From: Actinomycetospora sp.
GTDB taxonomy: Bacteria; Actinomycetota; Actinomycetes; Mycobacteriales; Pseudonocardiaceae
NCBI GenBank assembly: GCA_029266415.1
Contig: JAQSWW010000005.1
Span: 1 to 47,338 of the forward strand
Length of the DNA stretch: 47,338 nt
Reading direction: 5' to 3'
The first letter of the stretch is position 1, and every line of letters starts with the position of its first letter. Both the position numbers and the translations under genes were made by a program. The notes under the pieces are model-generated. The model saw only the letters and a list, made by a program, of their open reading frames with translations, was not told where the DNA came from and ran no database searches. Shown here piece after piece: positions 34,286 to 47,338 of this stretch.

Positions 34286-35365
34286 TCACTCGCGCTCGGC
34301 GAGGGTCACCTCGATACCGCCCGCGACGTCGGCGGAGATGTTGTAGATGAACGCCGAGACGCTGGCCAGCGCGGTGAACAGGATGATGTTCACGACGCCG
34401 ATCACCGCGGCCACGCCGAAGACCCCGCCCGCGGTGATGAGCTCGCCACCGCCCCCGGAGTCGGACGTGAGGTCCTGGTAGGTGCCGTTGAGCTGCGCCC
34501 ACACGCCCATGCCGTCGAGCACCGCGTAGAGCACGCCGACCGCGAACATCCACACGAAGAACAGGGCGACGCCGAGCACGAGCGCGAGCTTGAGCACCGA
34601 CCACGGGTCGAAGCGGCGCACCTGCAGGCTCGCCCGCCGCGGGGCCTTGCCGCTGCGCGGACGCGCCGATGCGAGGTCGGCGACGTCGTCGGGCTCGCGG
34701 CGGCCCTCCTCGGCGTCCTCGCGGGGTCGCAGCCCGAGCTGGTCGGGCGAGAGCTGGTTGGTGGGCGCGTCGATGCCCGACGAGCCGGACGTGCCGCCGC
34801 CGTCGGTGGTGCCGCCCGGCCGGGCCGCGCCGGACGCGGGCGCCGTGCGCGAGGCGACGGTGATGCCTCCCGAGGGCGGGTTGGAGCCCTCGTGCGGGTG
34901 GCTCCCGGGGCCCTGCGGGCCGGCCGGGGGCCCGCCGGGACGGGGGAACGGACCCGAGGGCGGGTGGTGCCCGCCGGGAGCGCCCGGGCCGCCGCGGCCA
35001 CCAGGACCACCGGGACCACCCGGCCCCCCGAGGCGCGGCTGGCCGCCGGCCGGGGTCGGCGGCCCGGTCGGACGCGGACCCGGACGGCCTCCGCCGGGTG
35101 CCGGGCTCGCGGCCGCGCCGCCCCGCTGCCAGGGCGGCGGCGGACCGGCCGACCCGCCGCCCGACGACGACTCCGACGGGGCCTCCGCGGAGTCCGACTC
35201 CGCGGCGGCGGTGCCGTCGCCGGCCTCACCGTCGTCGACCGCCGCCACCCGCGTCGTGGCGTCCTGCCCGCCGGCCGGCTCCTCCGTGCTCGTCCGCGTG
35301 CCACCGGGGGCGTCCGCGGACGACGCAGCGGGACCCGGCTCGTCCGGCTTCTTCGGTGTGCTCAC
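34286..35365 (-). CDS. DUF3566 membrane protein with long disordered N-terminus
   Basis: A 359-aa protein. Residues 1-235 are low complexity rich in Pro, Gly, Ser and acidic residues (for example GGPGGPGGPGGRGGPGAPGG near 113-132). The C-terminal DUF3566 domain has two membrane helices, VLKLALVLGVALFFVWMFAV and VAAVIGVVNIILFTALASV, bracketing a loop with GVWAQLNGTY. DUF3566 genes regularly follow gyrA in actinobacteria; the mycobacterial homologue is Rv0007. Function is unknown. The GTG start is 63 bp from the gyrA stop, so it is probably cotranscribed with gyrA. Confidence 0.88.
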   Translation of the reverse strand: MSTPKKPDEPGPAASSADAPGGTRTSTEEPAGGQDATTRVAAVDDGEAGDGTAAAESDSAEAPSESSSGGGSAGPPPPWQRGGAAASPAPGGGRPGPRPTGPPTPAGGQPRLGGPGGPGGPGGRGGPGAPGGHHPPSGPFPRPGGPPAGPQGPGSHPHEGSNPPSGGITVASRTAPASGAARPGGTTDGGGTSGSSGIDAPTNQLSPDQLGLRPREDAEEGRREPDDVADLASARPRSGKAPRRASLQVRRFDPWSVLKLALVLGVALFFVWMFAVGVLYAVLDGMGVWAQLNGTYQDLTSDSGGGGELITAGGVFGVAAVIGVVNIILFTALASVSAFIYNISADVAGGIEVTLAERE

Positions 35366-35428
35366 GACAGGGCTCGTCTCGTCGTTCGGTGACGGGTCGG
35401 GGGACCGTCAGGCGTGGTCAGGTGCGCG

Positions 35429-37939
<2,511 letters not shown>

Positions 37940-38068
37940 GCGGTCGGTCTCCCCTTCTGCACCCCGGGGCCGCGGCGGACACCGCATCGTCTCGACGGGG
38001 TCGTTGTCGTACGCCGGACCCGCACCTGGTCAGCGCGGGTCCCGACCCCTCGAGTCTACCGACGCCCC

Positions 38069-38094
38069 CCGTCGGCCACGGCTTCCCCCGACGG
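38069..38094 (-). terminator. Possible terminator after the MHS transporter gene
   Basis: CCGTCGG and CCGACGG form a 7-bp stem around a 12-nt loop, 12 bp beyond the transporter stop (38106). If functional it insulates gyrA from transporter transcription. Confidence 0.45.
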
Positions 38095-38105
38095 CGCGCC
38101 GGGGG

Positions 38106-39443
38106 CTACCGCGCGTGGTCGCCCGCGCCGGCGGGGACCGGGGCGCGCGGGTCGTCGAGGAGGCCGCGCTCGAGGGTCTCGCTCATGGCGTAGGAGCAGG
38201 CCAGCGAGATGAGCGCCATGACGACGACGTAGGCCGCGACGGCCATGAGGCTGCCGGTGGCCGCGATGAGCACCGCGCAGATCGTGGGCGCGATCCCGCC
38301 CAGGATCGACGCGAGCTGGTAGGCCAGGGACGCGCCGCTGTAGCGCAGGCGTGTGGGGAACTGCTCGGCGAAGTACGCCGACTGCGGTCCGTACACCGAG
38401 CTCCGGCACGCCTGGACGACCAGGCCGCCGAGGATGAACAGGAACAGGTTCCCGGTCTGCACGAGCAGGAAGTAGGGGACGGCGAACACCGCCAGCACCG
38501 CCATGCCCGCCAGGAACATCTTCCGGCGGCCCACGTAGTCCGAGAGCAGTCCGAGCAGCAGGATCATCGGGATGTCCGAGGCGGACAGGAGCGTGTTCGC
38601 CCCCAGGATCTCGGTGCGGTCGTAACCGAGCTTCGTCGTGGCGTACGAGACCAGCCACACCGAGCCGACGTAGAACGTCGCGTTGGTGGCCAGGAACGAC
38701 CCGCTCGCGAGCAGGATCTCCTTGGGGTACGTACGGAACGCCTCGACCACCGGCATCCGCGCGGCGGCCTTCGTCTCCATCGACTCGCGGAACACCGGGC
38801 TCTCGCTCACGGTGAGGCGGATCCACATCCCGACGGCGATGAGCACGGCGCTGGCCAGGAACGGCACCCGCCAGCCCCAGGACAGGAACTGCTCCTCGCG
38901 CAGGGTCACGTCGAGCAGCAGGAACGCCCCGGTGCCGCACACGAGGCCGAGCGGCACGCCCACCTGGGGCCAGCTCCCGTAGAAGCCGCGCCGGTTCGCC
39001 GGCGCGTTCTCCACGGCCATGAGCGCGGCGCCGCCCCACTCGCCGCCGACGCCGAAGCCCTGACCGATGCGCAGGACGACGAGCAGGATCGGGGCCGCGA
39101 CGCCGATGGCGGCGTACGAGGGCAGCAGCCCGATCGCGACCGTGCACGCGCCCATGAGCAGCAGCGACCACACGAGCATCGGCTTGCGCCCGACGCGGTC
39201 GCCGAAGTGCGCGAACACCGCACCACCGAAGGGCCGGGCCAGGAAGCCGGCGGCGAAGGTGCCGAACGCGGCGATCGTCCCGGCGGTGGGCGACGCCGAC
39301 GGGAAGAAGACCTTCCCGAACACCAGGGCCGCGGCCGTGCCGTAGATGAAGAAGTCGAACCACTCGATGGTCGTGCCGATGAGGCTGGCCATCGCCACCT
39401 TGCGCGGGACGCGTAGTGCGGGACCGGAATCGGTGTTGGCCAT
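38106..39443 (-). CDS. MHS-family major facilitator (metabolite:H+ symporter)
   Basis: A 445-aa 12-helix transporter of the metabolite:H+ symporter family: GTTIEWFDFFIYGTAAALVF in helix 1, the loop 2-3 signature HFGDRVGRKPMLVWSLLLMG, and GQGFGVGGEWGGAALMAVE in helix 4. Close families carry shikimate, alpha-ketoglutarate, proline/betaine or dicarboxylates; the substrate is not predictable. It sits between gyrB and gyrA on the same strand, flanked by hairpins on both sides, so it is probably its own transcription unit inserted into the gyrase locus. Confidence 0.9.
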   Translation of the reverse strand: MANTDSGPALRVPRKVAMASLIGTTIEWFDFFIYGTAAALVFGKVFFPSASPTAGTIAAFGTFAAGFLARPFGGAVFAHFGDRVGRKPMLVWSLLLMGACTVAIGLLPSYAAIGVAAPILLVVLRIGQGFGVGGEWGGAALMAVENAPANRRGFYGSWPQVGVPLGLVCGTGAFLLLDVTLREEQFLSWGWRVPFLASAVLIAVGMWIRLTVSESPVFRESMETKAAARMPVVEAFRTYPKEILLASGSFLATNATFYVGSVWLVSYATTKLGYDRTEILGANTLLSASDIPMILLLGLLSDYVGRRKMFLAGMAVLAVFAVPYFLLVQTGNLFLFILGGLVVQACRSSVYGPQSAYFAEQFPTRLRYSGASLAYQLASILGGIAPTICAVLIAATGSLMAVAAYVVVMALISLACSYAMSETLERGLLDDPRAPVPAGAGDHAR

Positions 39444-39595
39444 GGCGTGCTCCTCGTCGTCGACGGTGCCCGACCATGGAAGGGCGCCCCCGCCGGAGGG
39501 TCAAGGATTCCCCAAGAGACGGCGGGGATCCTGGGCCCACGGCACGACGGGCTCCGCCGAACGGTGGGCCGGGCGCACACCTCCCGGACGACGAG

Positions 39596-39639
39596 GGGCC
39601 CGGGTTCCACGGGAAACAACCCCCGTGGGACCCGGGCCC
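39596..39639 (-). terminator. gyrB terminator with parS-like element in the stem
   Basis: An 18-bp stem (GGGCCCGGGTTCCACGGG with one G-U pair) around an 8-nt loop, 16 bp after the gyrB stop. Within it GTTCCACGGGAAAC (39604-39617) matches 12 of 14 bases of the parS core GTTTCACGTGAAAC, so a ParB role cannot be excluded. The terminator reading is the stronger one. Confidence 0.75.
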
Positions 39640-39655
39640 TGGGCCTCGACCTCGA

Positions 39656-41788
<2,133 letters not shown>

Positions 41789-41899
41789 TCAGCGCGTCAC
41801 AGGGCGACGGAAACGGCCCGGGGAGGGATCGACCGCCCGGGACGGCCCTCCAGCGCCTCTCGGCGGCCGGTGGAAGCGCCTCGGGAGGAGTCGGGGCGA

Positions 41900-42613
41900 T
41901 CAGCCGTAGGTGTCGCGCGGGCCGCGACCCGAGACGTGGCGGGGGCCGCGACGCCAGCTGGGGGCGGTCGGCCCGTGGATGCGCATGCGGGTGACCACGC
42001 CGTCGCCGAGGCGGGCCGCGAGACGGCCGAGCAGCTGGCGCTGGAGCAGGCGCAGCTGGGTGGCCCACGCCGTGGAGTCGGCCTGGACGGTCAGCTCGCC
42101 CTCGCGGAGCGCCACCGGGCGGGCGTGCTCGGCGACCTCCTCGCCCACGAGCTCGGCCCACCGCCCGAACACCGCGCCGCCCGACAGCTTGGGCGCCCAC
42201 CCGCGCTCGCCGGACAGGCGCGAGGCGAGGCGACCGAGGGGCTGGGGGTCGCGGTCGTCGGCGCCGGCGCCCGACCAGCCGCGACGACGGGGGCGCCGCA
42301 GACCGTTGGCGCCGCGCCGCACCGGGCGCCGCACGGCGTCGCCGCGCCCGCCCGTCGCGGCCCGCTTCGCGGCGGCCGCCTCGCGCGCCGCGGCGAGGGC
42401 GTCACGGGCCAGATCCGCACCCCGGCGGGACGACGGATCCGTATCGGGATCGCCCGATCCGGGGGTGTGGACAGCCTCCCCGGAGCCGCCGCCCTGCTCC
42501 GCCCCCGGATCCGGGCCCGGACGATCACCCGGGACGGATCTCCCTCCCGAGTTGTCCACAGCATCCACAGGTCTGTCCCCAGCTCCACGGTCATCATCAC
42601 GCGTCCGGCCCAC
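41900..42613 (-). CDS. dciA: DUF721 protein, DciA-type helicase loader
   Basis: About 237 aa. The first 130 residues are disordered and basic. The C-terminal DUF721 domain shows [40 protein letters not shown] and [20 protein letters not shown], followed by RMRIHGP. DciA loads or retains the replicative helicase DnaB in bacteria lacking DnaC, and this gene between recF and gyrB is its standard actinobacterial site. The start is uncertain: GTG at 42613 is taken because GGGGGG lies just upstream, with other in-frame GTG codons at 42622 and 42655. It overlaps the end of recF. Confidence 0.85.
   Translation of the reverse strand: MGRTRDDDRGAGDRPVDAVDNSGGRSVPGDRPGPDPGAEQGGGSGEAVHTPGSGDPDTDPSSRRGADLARDALAAAREAAAAKRAATGGRGDAVRRPVRRGANGLRRPRRRGWSGAGADDRDPQPLGRLASRLSGERGWAPKLSGGAVFGRWAELVGEEVAEHARPVALREGELTVQADSTAWATQLRLLQRQLLGRLAARLGDGVVTRMRIHGPTAPSWRRGPRHVSGRGPRDTYG
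42552..42581 (+). other. DnaA-box-like cluster inside the dciA 5' region
   Basis: Three 9-mers in 30 bp: TTGTCCACA (42552-42560, exact actinobacterial DnaA box), GCATCCACA (42561-42569) and CTGTCCCCA (42573-42581). They resemble the boxes at 46442-46462 in sequence and order. They lie just before the recF stop, 3.9 kb from the dnaN-dnaA spacer. Confidence 0.5.
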
Positions 42614-43775
42614 CAGTCGCACCCCCCGTCGTCCGACCCGCCGCCCGTTTCTCACTCACCGTGCCCGAATCGACCACGAAGCGTGCCCCCTGCAGGTCGG
42701 ACGGCACGTCGTCGTCCACCGCGGCGGTAACGAGCACCTGCTCGGCACGACCGGCCGTCCGCGCGAGGGCCCGCCGACGCCGAGCATCCAGCTCGGCGAA
42801 CACGTCGTCGAGCACCAGCACCGGTTCGGAGCCCTCCCCCCGCAGCAGCTCGAAGCCGCCCAGCCGCAGCGCGAGCGCCAGTGACCACGACTCGCCGTGG
42901 CTCGCGTAGCCCTTGGCCGGACCCTCGCCGAGGACGAGCTCGAGGTCGTCGCGGTGCGGCCCGACGAGGCACACCCCGCGCTCGATCTCCTGGCTGCGCC
43001 GGCGGCGCATCTCCTCGAGCAGCACCGCCTCGAGGTCCTCGACCGGCGGCACCGCGGCGCCGCTGACCCCGAGGTCGTCGACCGCGACGACCTTGGAGCG
43101 GTAGCGCGCACCGACCGGCACGGACTCCGGGGCGACCTCCGCGTAGGCGTCGCGCACGTGCGGGGCCAGCGCCGCGGTGAGCTCGAGGCGACCGGCGACG
43201 AGCACGGCGCCGGCGCGCGCGAGGTGGGCGTCCCAGACGTCGAGGGTGCTCGCGTCGCCGCGGGCGTGGCGGGCGGTCTTGAGCAGCGCCGAGCGCTGGC
43301 GCAGCACCTTGTCGTAGTCGGCACGCGCTCCGGCCCAGCGCGGCGCGCGGGCGACGAGGAGGTCGTCGAGCAGCCCGCGGCGTTCGCCCGGGTCGCCGCG
43401 GACCAGGGCGAGGTCCTCGGGCGCGAAGACCACCGTTCGCACGATGCCGAGGATTTCGCGCGGGCTGCGCACCGGCGAGCGGTTGACCCGCGCCCGGTTG
43501 GCCTTCCCGCTGGCGATCTCGACCTGCACGGTCAGCTCGCGGCCCTCGTTGACCACGACCGCGCGGATCGTGGCCGCCGACGTGCCGCGGCGGATCAAAG
43601 GCGCGTCGCCGGCGACACGGTGCGACGACAGGGTGGCGAGGTAGCCGACGGCCTCGACGAGGTTCGTCTTGCCCTGGCCGTTGGCCCCGACGAGCACCGA
43701 GACACCGGGCGCGAGGGTCAGGTCGGCCTGCTCCCAGGAGCGGAAGTCGGTGACCGACAGCTGTCTGACGTACAT
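42597..43775 (-). CDS. recF: DNA replication and repair protein RecF
   Basis: A 392-aa SMC-like ATPase: [19 protein letters not shown], Walker A GANGQGKT at 30-37, [17 protein letters not shown], signature region near [17 protein letters not shown] and Walker [17 protein letters not shown]. RecF acts with RecO and RecR to load RecA at gaps. Its 3' end overlaps the dciA start. Upstream, a 64-bp spacer with a short tandem repeat separates it from gnd. Confidence 0.96.
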   Translation of the reverse strand: MYVRQLSVTDFRSWEQADLTLAPGVSVLVGANGQGKTNLVEAVGYLATLSSHRVAGDAPLIRRGTSAATIRAVVVNEGRELTVQVEIASGKANRARVNRSPVRSPREILGIVRTVVFAPEDLALVRGDPGERRGLLDDLLVARAPRWAGARADYDKVLRQRSALLKTARHARGDASTLDVWDAHLARAGAVLVAGRLELTAALAPHVRDAYAEVAPESVPVGARYRSKVVAVDDLGVSGAAVPPVEDLEAVLLEEMRRRRSQEIERGVCLVGPHRDDLELVLGEGPAKGYASHGESWSLALALRLGGFELLRGEGSEPVLVLDDVFAELDARRRRALARTAGRAEQVLVTAAVDDDVPSDLQGARFVVDSGTVSEKRAAGRTTGGATGGPDA

Positions 43776-43779
43776 CCGC

Positions 43780-43827
43780 CTTCCCGTCGCTCCGCTCGCC
43801 GCCGTCCTTCCCGTCGCTGCGCTCGCC
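43780..43827. repeat. Imperfect 21-bp tandem repeat between recF and gnd
   Basis: Two copies (43780-43800 and 43807-43827) differ by one base; each contains CTTCCCGTCGCT and GCTCGCC. Reverse-complement forms such as GCGAGCGCAGCGACGGG are widespread intergenic repeats in high-GC actinobacteria. Function unknown. Confidence 0.6.
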
Positions 43828-43839
43828 CGGGACGCGCGG

Positions 43840-44751
<912 letters not shown>

Positions 44752-44816
44752 GTCGGAGTTCCTCTCGTCGGCCGCCCCGATCGGGGCGCTCGGTGTGGTG
44801 CGTGCCGTGCGGCCGG

Positions 44817-46046
44817 TCAGCCCGGCAGGCGCACCGGCATCAGGAGGTAGAGGTACCCGGGGCGTGGGTCCGGCAGGTCGTCGGTGTGGTCGCCCGGACC
44901 GGGCTCGACCGCGGTGGCCCCGCCCTCGCCGGGTTCGTCGTCGCCGGCGTCGGCCGACTCCCCGGGCGGGGTGGCCGGACGCAGCAATGCGGGGCGGCTC
45001 GGCGTGGTGAACGAGAGGTGGGCGTGCTCGGCGCCGAGCGCGCCCAGGCCGTCGAGCAGGTAGCCGGGGTTGAACGCGATGGTCAGCGGCTCGCCGACGA
45101 ACCGGCAGGACAGCTCCTCCTCGGCGCTGCCCTCGTCGTCGCCGCCGGCGGTCAGGCGCAGCGTGTCGTCGGCGAACTCGAGGCGCACCTGGGTGCCGCG
45201 CTCGGCCACCAGCGACACGCGCTTGATGGCCTCGACCAGCGGCGCGATCTCGAGCACCGCGGCCGACGTGTGCTCCTTGGGCAGCAGCTGGCGGTAGCGC
45301 GGGAACTCGGCGTCGAGCAGGCGCGTGGTGGAGCGCCGCCCGCCGCCGGCGAGGCCGAGCAGCCCGTCGCCGCGGGCCAGGGCCATCTCGATGCGCGAGC
45401 CCGACGAGGTCAGCGTCTTGGCGGCCTCGGCGAGGGTCTTGGCCGGCGCGAGCAGCGCGACCTCCCCCTGGTCGCCGCCGCCCGCGCTCTCGCCCGGCTC
45501 CCAGCTGAACTCGCGCACGGCGAGGCGGAACCGGTCGGTGGCCGCGAGCGTCAGCGTCGAGCCGTCGATCTCGATGCGGATGCCGGTGAGCATCGGCAGC
45601 GTGTCGTCGCGACCGGCGGCCACCGCGACCTGCGAGACCGCCTGGGCGAACACCTCGGGCGCGAGCGCGCCGGCGACCGGGGGCATCTCCGGGAGCTGCG
45701 GGTAGTCCTCGGCCGACATCGTCGGGAGGCTGAAGCGGGCGTTGCCGCAGGCGATGGTGGCGCGCGGGCCGTCGACGGTGACGTCCACGGGGTGGGGCGG
45801 CAGGGCGCGCGTGATGTCGGCGAGCAGGCGGCCCGAGACCAGCGCGCGGCCGCCGTCGCCGATCATCGCCGGCACCTCGACGCGGGCCGAGACCTCGTAG
45901 TCGAAGCCGGAGACCGTCAGCGTGCCGTCGCCCTCGGTGTCGAGCAGGACGCCGCCGAGGACCGGGACGGGCGCACGGCTCGGGAGGCTGCGGGCGACGA
46001 AGGCCACGGCGTCGGCGAGAGCGTCTCGTTCGACGCGGAACTTCAT
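44817..46046 (-). CDS. dnaN: DNA polymerase III beta clamp
   Basis: A 409-aa sliding clamp: [54 protein letters not shown] and the C-terminal [12 protein letters not shown] of the protein-binding pocket. The three-domain clamp is intact. About 30 extra residues, Pro- and acid-rich (around [20 protein letters not shown]), lie just before the last strand, making the protein longer than the usual 370-395. The ATG at 46046 has GGGGGAGG upstream. Confidence 0.95.
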   Translation of the reverse strand: MKFRVERDALADAVAFVARSLPSRAPVPVLGGVLLDTEGDGTLTVSGFDYEVSARVEVPAMIGDGGRALVSGRLLADITRALPPHPVDVTVDGPRATIACGNARFSLPTMSAEDYPQLPEMPPVAGALAPEVFAQAVSQVAVAAGRDDTLPMLTGIRIEIDGSTLTLAATDRFRLAVREFSWEPGESAGGGDQGEVALLAPAKTLAEAAKTLTSSGSRIEMALARGDGLLGLAGGGRRSTTRLLDAEFPRYRQLLPKEHTSAAVLEIAPLVEAIKRVSLVAERGTQVRLEFADDTLRLTAGGDDEGSAEEELSCRFVGEPLTIAFNPGYLLDGLGALGAEHAHLSFTTPSRPALLRPATPPGESADAGDDEPGEGGATAVEPGPGDHTDDLPDPRPGYLYLLMPVRLPG

Positions 46047-46807
46047 CGCGGGTCCTCCCCCTGCTGGGCCGGTGCGGCGTCGTCGTCCGGCGGTGCACCC
46101 CGGCGCGGGTGCATCACGGTAGAGCGTGCAACAGGGGTCCGACACTCCGGGCCCGCTCTCGATGCGAGCCGATCGGGTACACCCGCCCAGGTCTCGGAGC
46201 GGTCTCGGCGCTCCGTCCACACCGCCTGTTCTCTTGGAGTTCTCTGGAGAGAGAAAGACAGTAGGAACAGTAGGTCCTGTGCGCGGTGTGGACGGGGGAC
46301 GTCGGCGCAGGTCCGCGGGCGCTCGCCCGTGTGGACACCCCGGCGTCGGGGCTCCCCGGATCCGGGGACGGATCGGCGTGTCCGGTGGACAGATCGTCCC
46401 GGCGCCGTCCCGTCCCGGGCCGCTCCACCGCCACGACGGGGATGTCCACAGACTTGTCCCCAGCTGTGGGTCGATCGGGAGTCGACCGATCGCGGTGTGC
46501 TACCGGCCCCGGTGCTCGGCGCCGATCACCGTCGACTCGGCGTTCGACGCTGCTTCCTGTGGTCACGCAGCGTCGCTCGACGTGCCGCAGGGTCTCGACG
46601 CAGGGTGACGATCTCGGTGGCTCGCGGCCGGCCGTGGCGCTCGGTTCGTGGAGCGAGGGACGCCGTGACTGCCTCCGACGCAGCGAAGGACGCCATCGCT
46701 CGACGGACGGGTGGACGGGCGGCGCGAGCGAACGGGGAGTTCGCGCGCAGAGAAGCAGCGAACGGCGCGTTCGTTGCGACCTGGGTGGCCGCCGGGAGGG
46801 GGCGAGC
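46047..46807. other. oriC: dnaN-dnaA spacer, candidate chromosomal origin oriC
   Basis: 761 bp with no convincing gene between dnaA and dnaN, the standard oriC place in actinobacteria. DnaA-box-like 9-mers (consensus TTGTCCACA): CCGTCCACA 46213-46221 (+), its complement at 46287-46295, GTGTCCACA at 46330-46338 (-), ATGTCCACA 46442-46450 (+) and TTGTCCCCA 46454-46462 (+). The stretch 46228-46279, rich in TCT/GAGA and clearly lower in GC, could be the unwinding element or the dnaN promoter. Confidence 0.7.
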
Positions 46808-47338
46808 TCAGCCGCGGGCGCGCTGCTTGATGCGCGCGGTGAGCTCCTGGACCTGCTCGTAGGTCCGGCGGCGCTCGGCCATCTCCTTGCGGATCTTCTT
46901 GTCCGCGTGCATGACCGTCGTGTGGTCGCGGTTGCCGAACGTCTGCCCGATGCGGGGCAGGGAGAGGTCGGTGAGCTCGCGGCAGAGGTACATGGCGATC
47001 TGGCGGGCCAGGGCGAGCGCCTTGGTCTTGCCGGGGCCGCAGAGGTCGTCGATGGACACCGAGTAGAACTCGGCGGTGACGGCCATGATCGTCGGCGCGG
47101 TGATCTCCGACTGCCGCGAGTCGGGGATGAGGTCGCGCAGGACGATCTCGGCGAGCTGCAGGTCGATCGGCTGCCGGTTGAGCGACGCGAACGCGGTGAC
47201 GCGGATGAGCGCGCCCTCGAGCTCGCGGATGTTGCGCTCGATGCGGTCGGCGATGAACTCGAGGACCTCGGGCGGGGCGGCCATCCGCTCGCCGGCGGCC
47301 TTCTTGCGCAGGATCGCGATGCGGGTCTCGAGCTCGGG
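46808..47338 (-). CDS. dnaA: Chromosomal replication initiator DnaA, C-terminal part (5' end outside window)
   Basis: The frame is open to the window edge. Visible parts are the end of the AAA+ domain ([38 protein letters not shown]) and domain IV with the DNA-binding signature [15 protein letters not shown] and [10 protein letters not shown]. DnaA binds DnaA boxes in oriC and loads the replicative helicase. About 176 C-terminal residues are in view, all intact, and the stop at 46808 faces the candidate oriC. Confidence 0.97.
   Translation of the reverse strand, partial: PELETRIAILRKKAAGERMAAPPEVLEFIADRIERNIRELEGALIRVTAFASLNRQPIDLQLAEIVLRDLIPDSRQSEITAPTIMAVTAEFYSVSIDDLCGPGKTKALALARQIAMYLCRELTDLSLPRIGQTFGNRDHTTVMHADKKIRKEMAERRRTYEQVQELTARIKQRARG

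Noticed and set aside
46114..46566. 150-codon frame in the dnaN-dnaA spacer
   Set aside because: No ribosome binding site or family similarity, and it runs across the DnaA-box-like sites of the candidate origin.

Overview
The window is very GC-rich (roughly 70% or more by eye). It reads as the origin-proximal chromosome of a high-GC actinobacterium, most likely of the order Pseudonocardiales. Lineage markers are Lsr2, a DLW-39 family mini-protein, a DUF3566 membrane protein after gyrA, a LysX-type lysyl-phosphatidylglycerol/lysyl-tRNA synthetase, and the order dnaA-dnaN-gnd-recF-dciA-gyrB-gyrA. The genus is inferred, not shown.

Layout from left to right. (1) 1-13.5 kb is accessory chromosome. 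It holds the tail of a Ser/Thr kinase and a complete paralogue 8 kb away, an ArsR-arsenate reductase fusion with a VOC protein, a frameshifted APC permease, a DHFR-like reductase, a small operon of two membrane proteins and a phosphotransferase divergent from a NarL-type two-component system, and lysX. (2) 13.5-15.9 kb is a decaying patch: a WYL-type regulator, a MarR regulator and an alpha/beta hydrolase are all broken, followed by an intact tspO-like gene. (3) 16.0-30.8 kb is bracketed by two copies of a 38-bp segment of tRNA-Ala. The right copy is the intact tRNA gene, and beside it lies a remnant of a MobF relaxase/helicase. No integrase is visible. The geometry fits an old, immobilised integrative element. 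Its cargo is an ArsR/SRPBCC/DinB-type operon, a leaderless PhnD-like protein with an acyl-CoA dehydrogenase, an ArsR-rhodanese regulator with two methyltransferases, a nucleoside phosphorylase, a TlpA-like/CcdA/DoxX/AhpD/radical SAM run, and a PhnD-PhnC-PhnE2 ABC importer whose binding protein resembles the putative selenate-binding clade. (4) 30.8-34.2 kb holds the DLW-39 gene, a split Tm-1-like pair with an SRPBCC gene, lsr2 and tRNA-Ile. (5) 34.3-47.3 kb is the replication-origin block, transcribed leftward: dnaA (C-terminal part), a candidate oriC spacer with DnaA-box-like sequences, dnaN, gnd, recF, dciA (DUF721), gyrB, an MHS-family transporter lying between gyrB and gyrA, gyrA and the DUF3566 gene.

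The best candidate for an undescribed system is the 18-30 kb cargo. It combines uptake of an oxyanion-like solute (PhnDCE type), extracytoplasmic thiol redox (TlpA/CcdA/DoxX), an AhpD-like protein translationally coupled to a radical SAM enzyme, a nucleoside phosphorylase that could clear radical-SAM by-products, and a rhodanese-regulator with methyltransferases. A role in selenium or another thiol-reactive element is inference. All assignments come from reading translated sequence and known family signatures; no database search was run.
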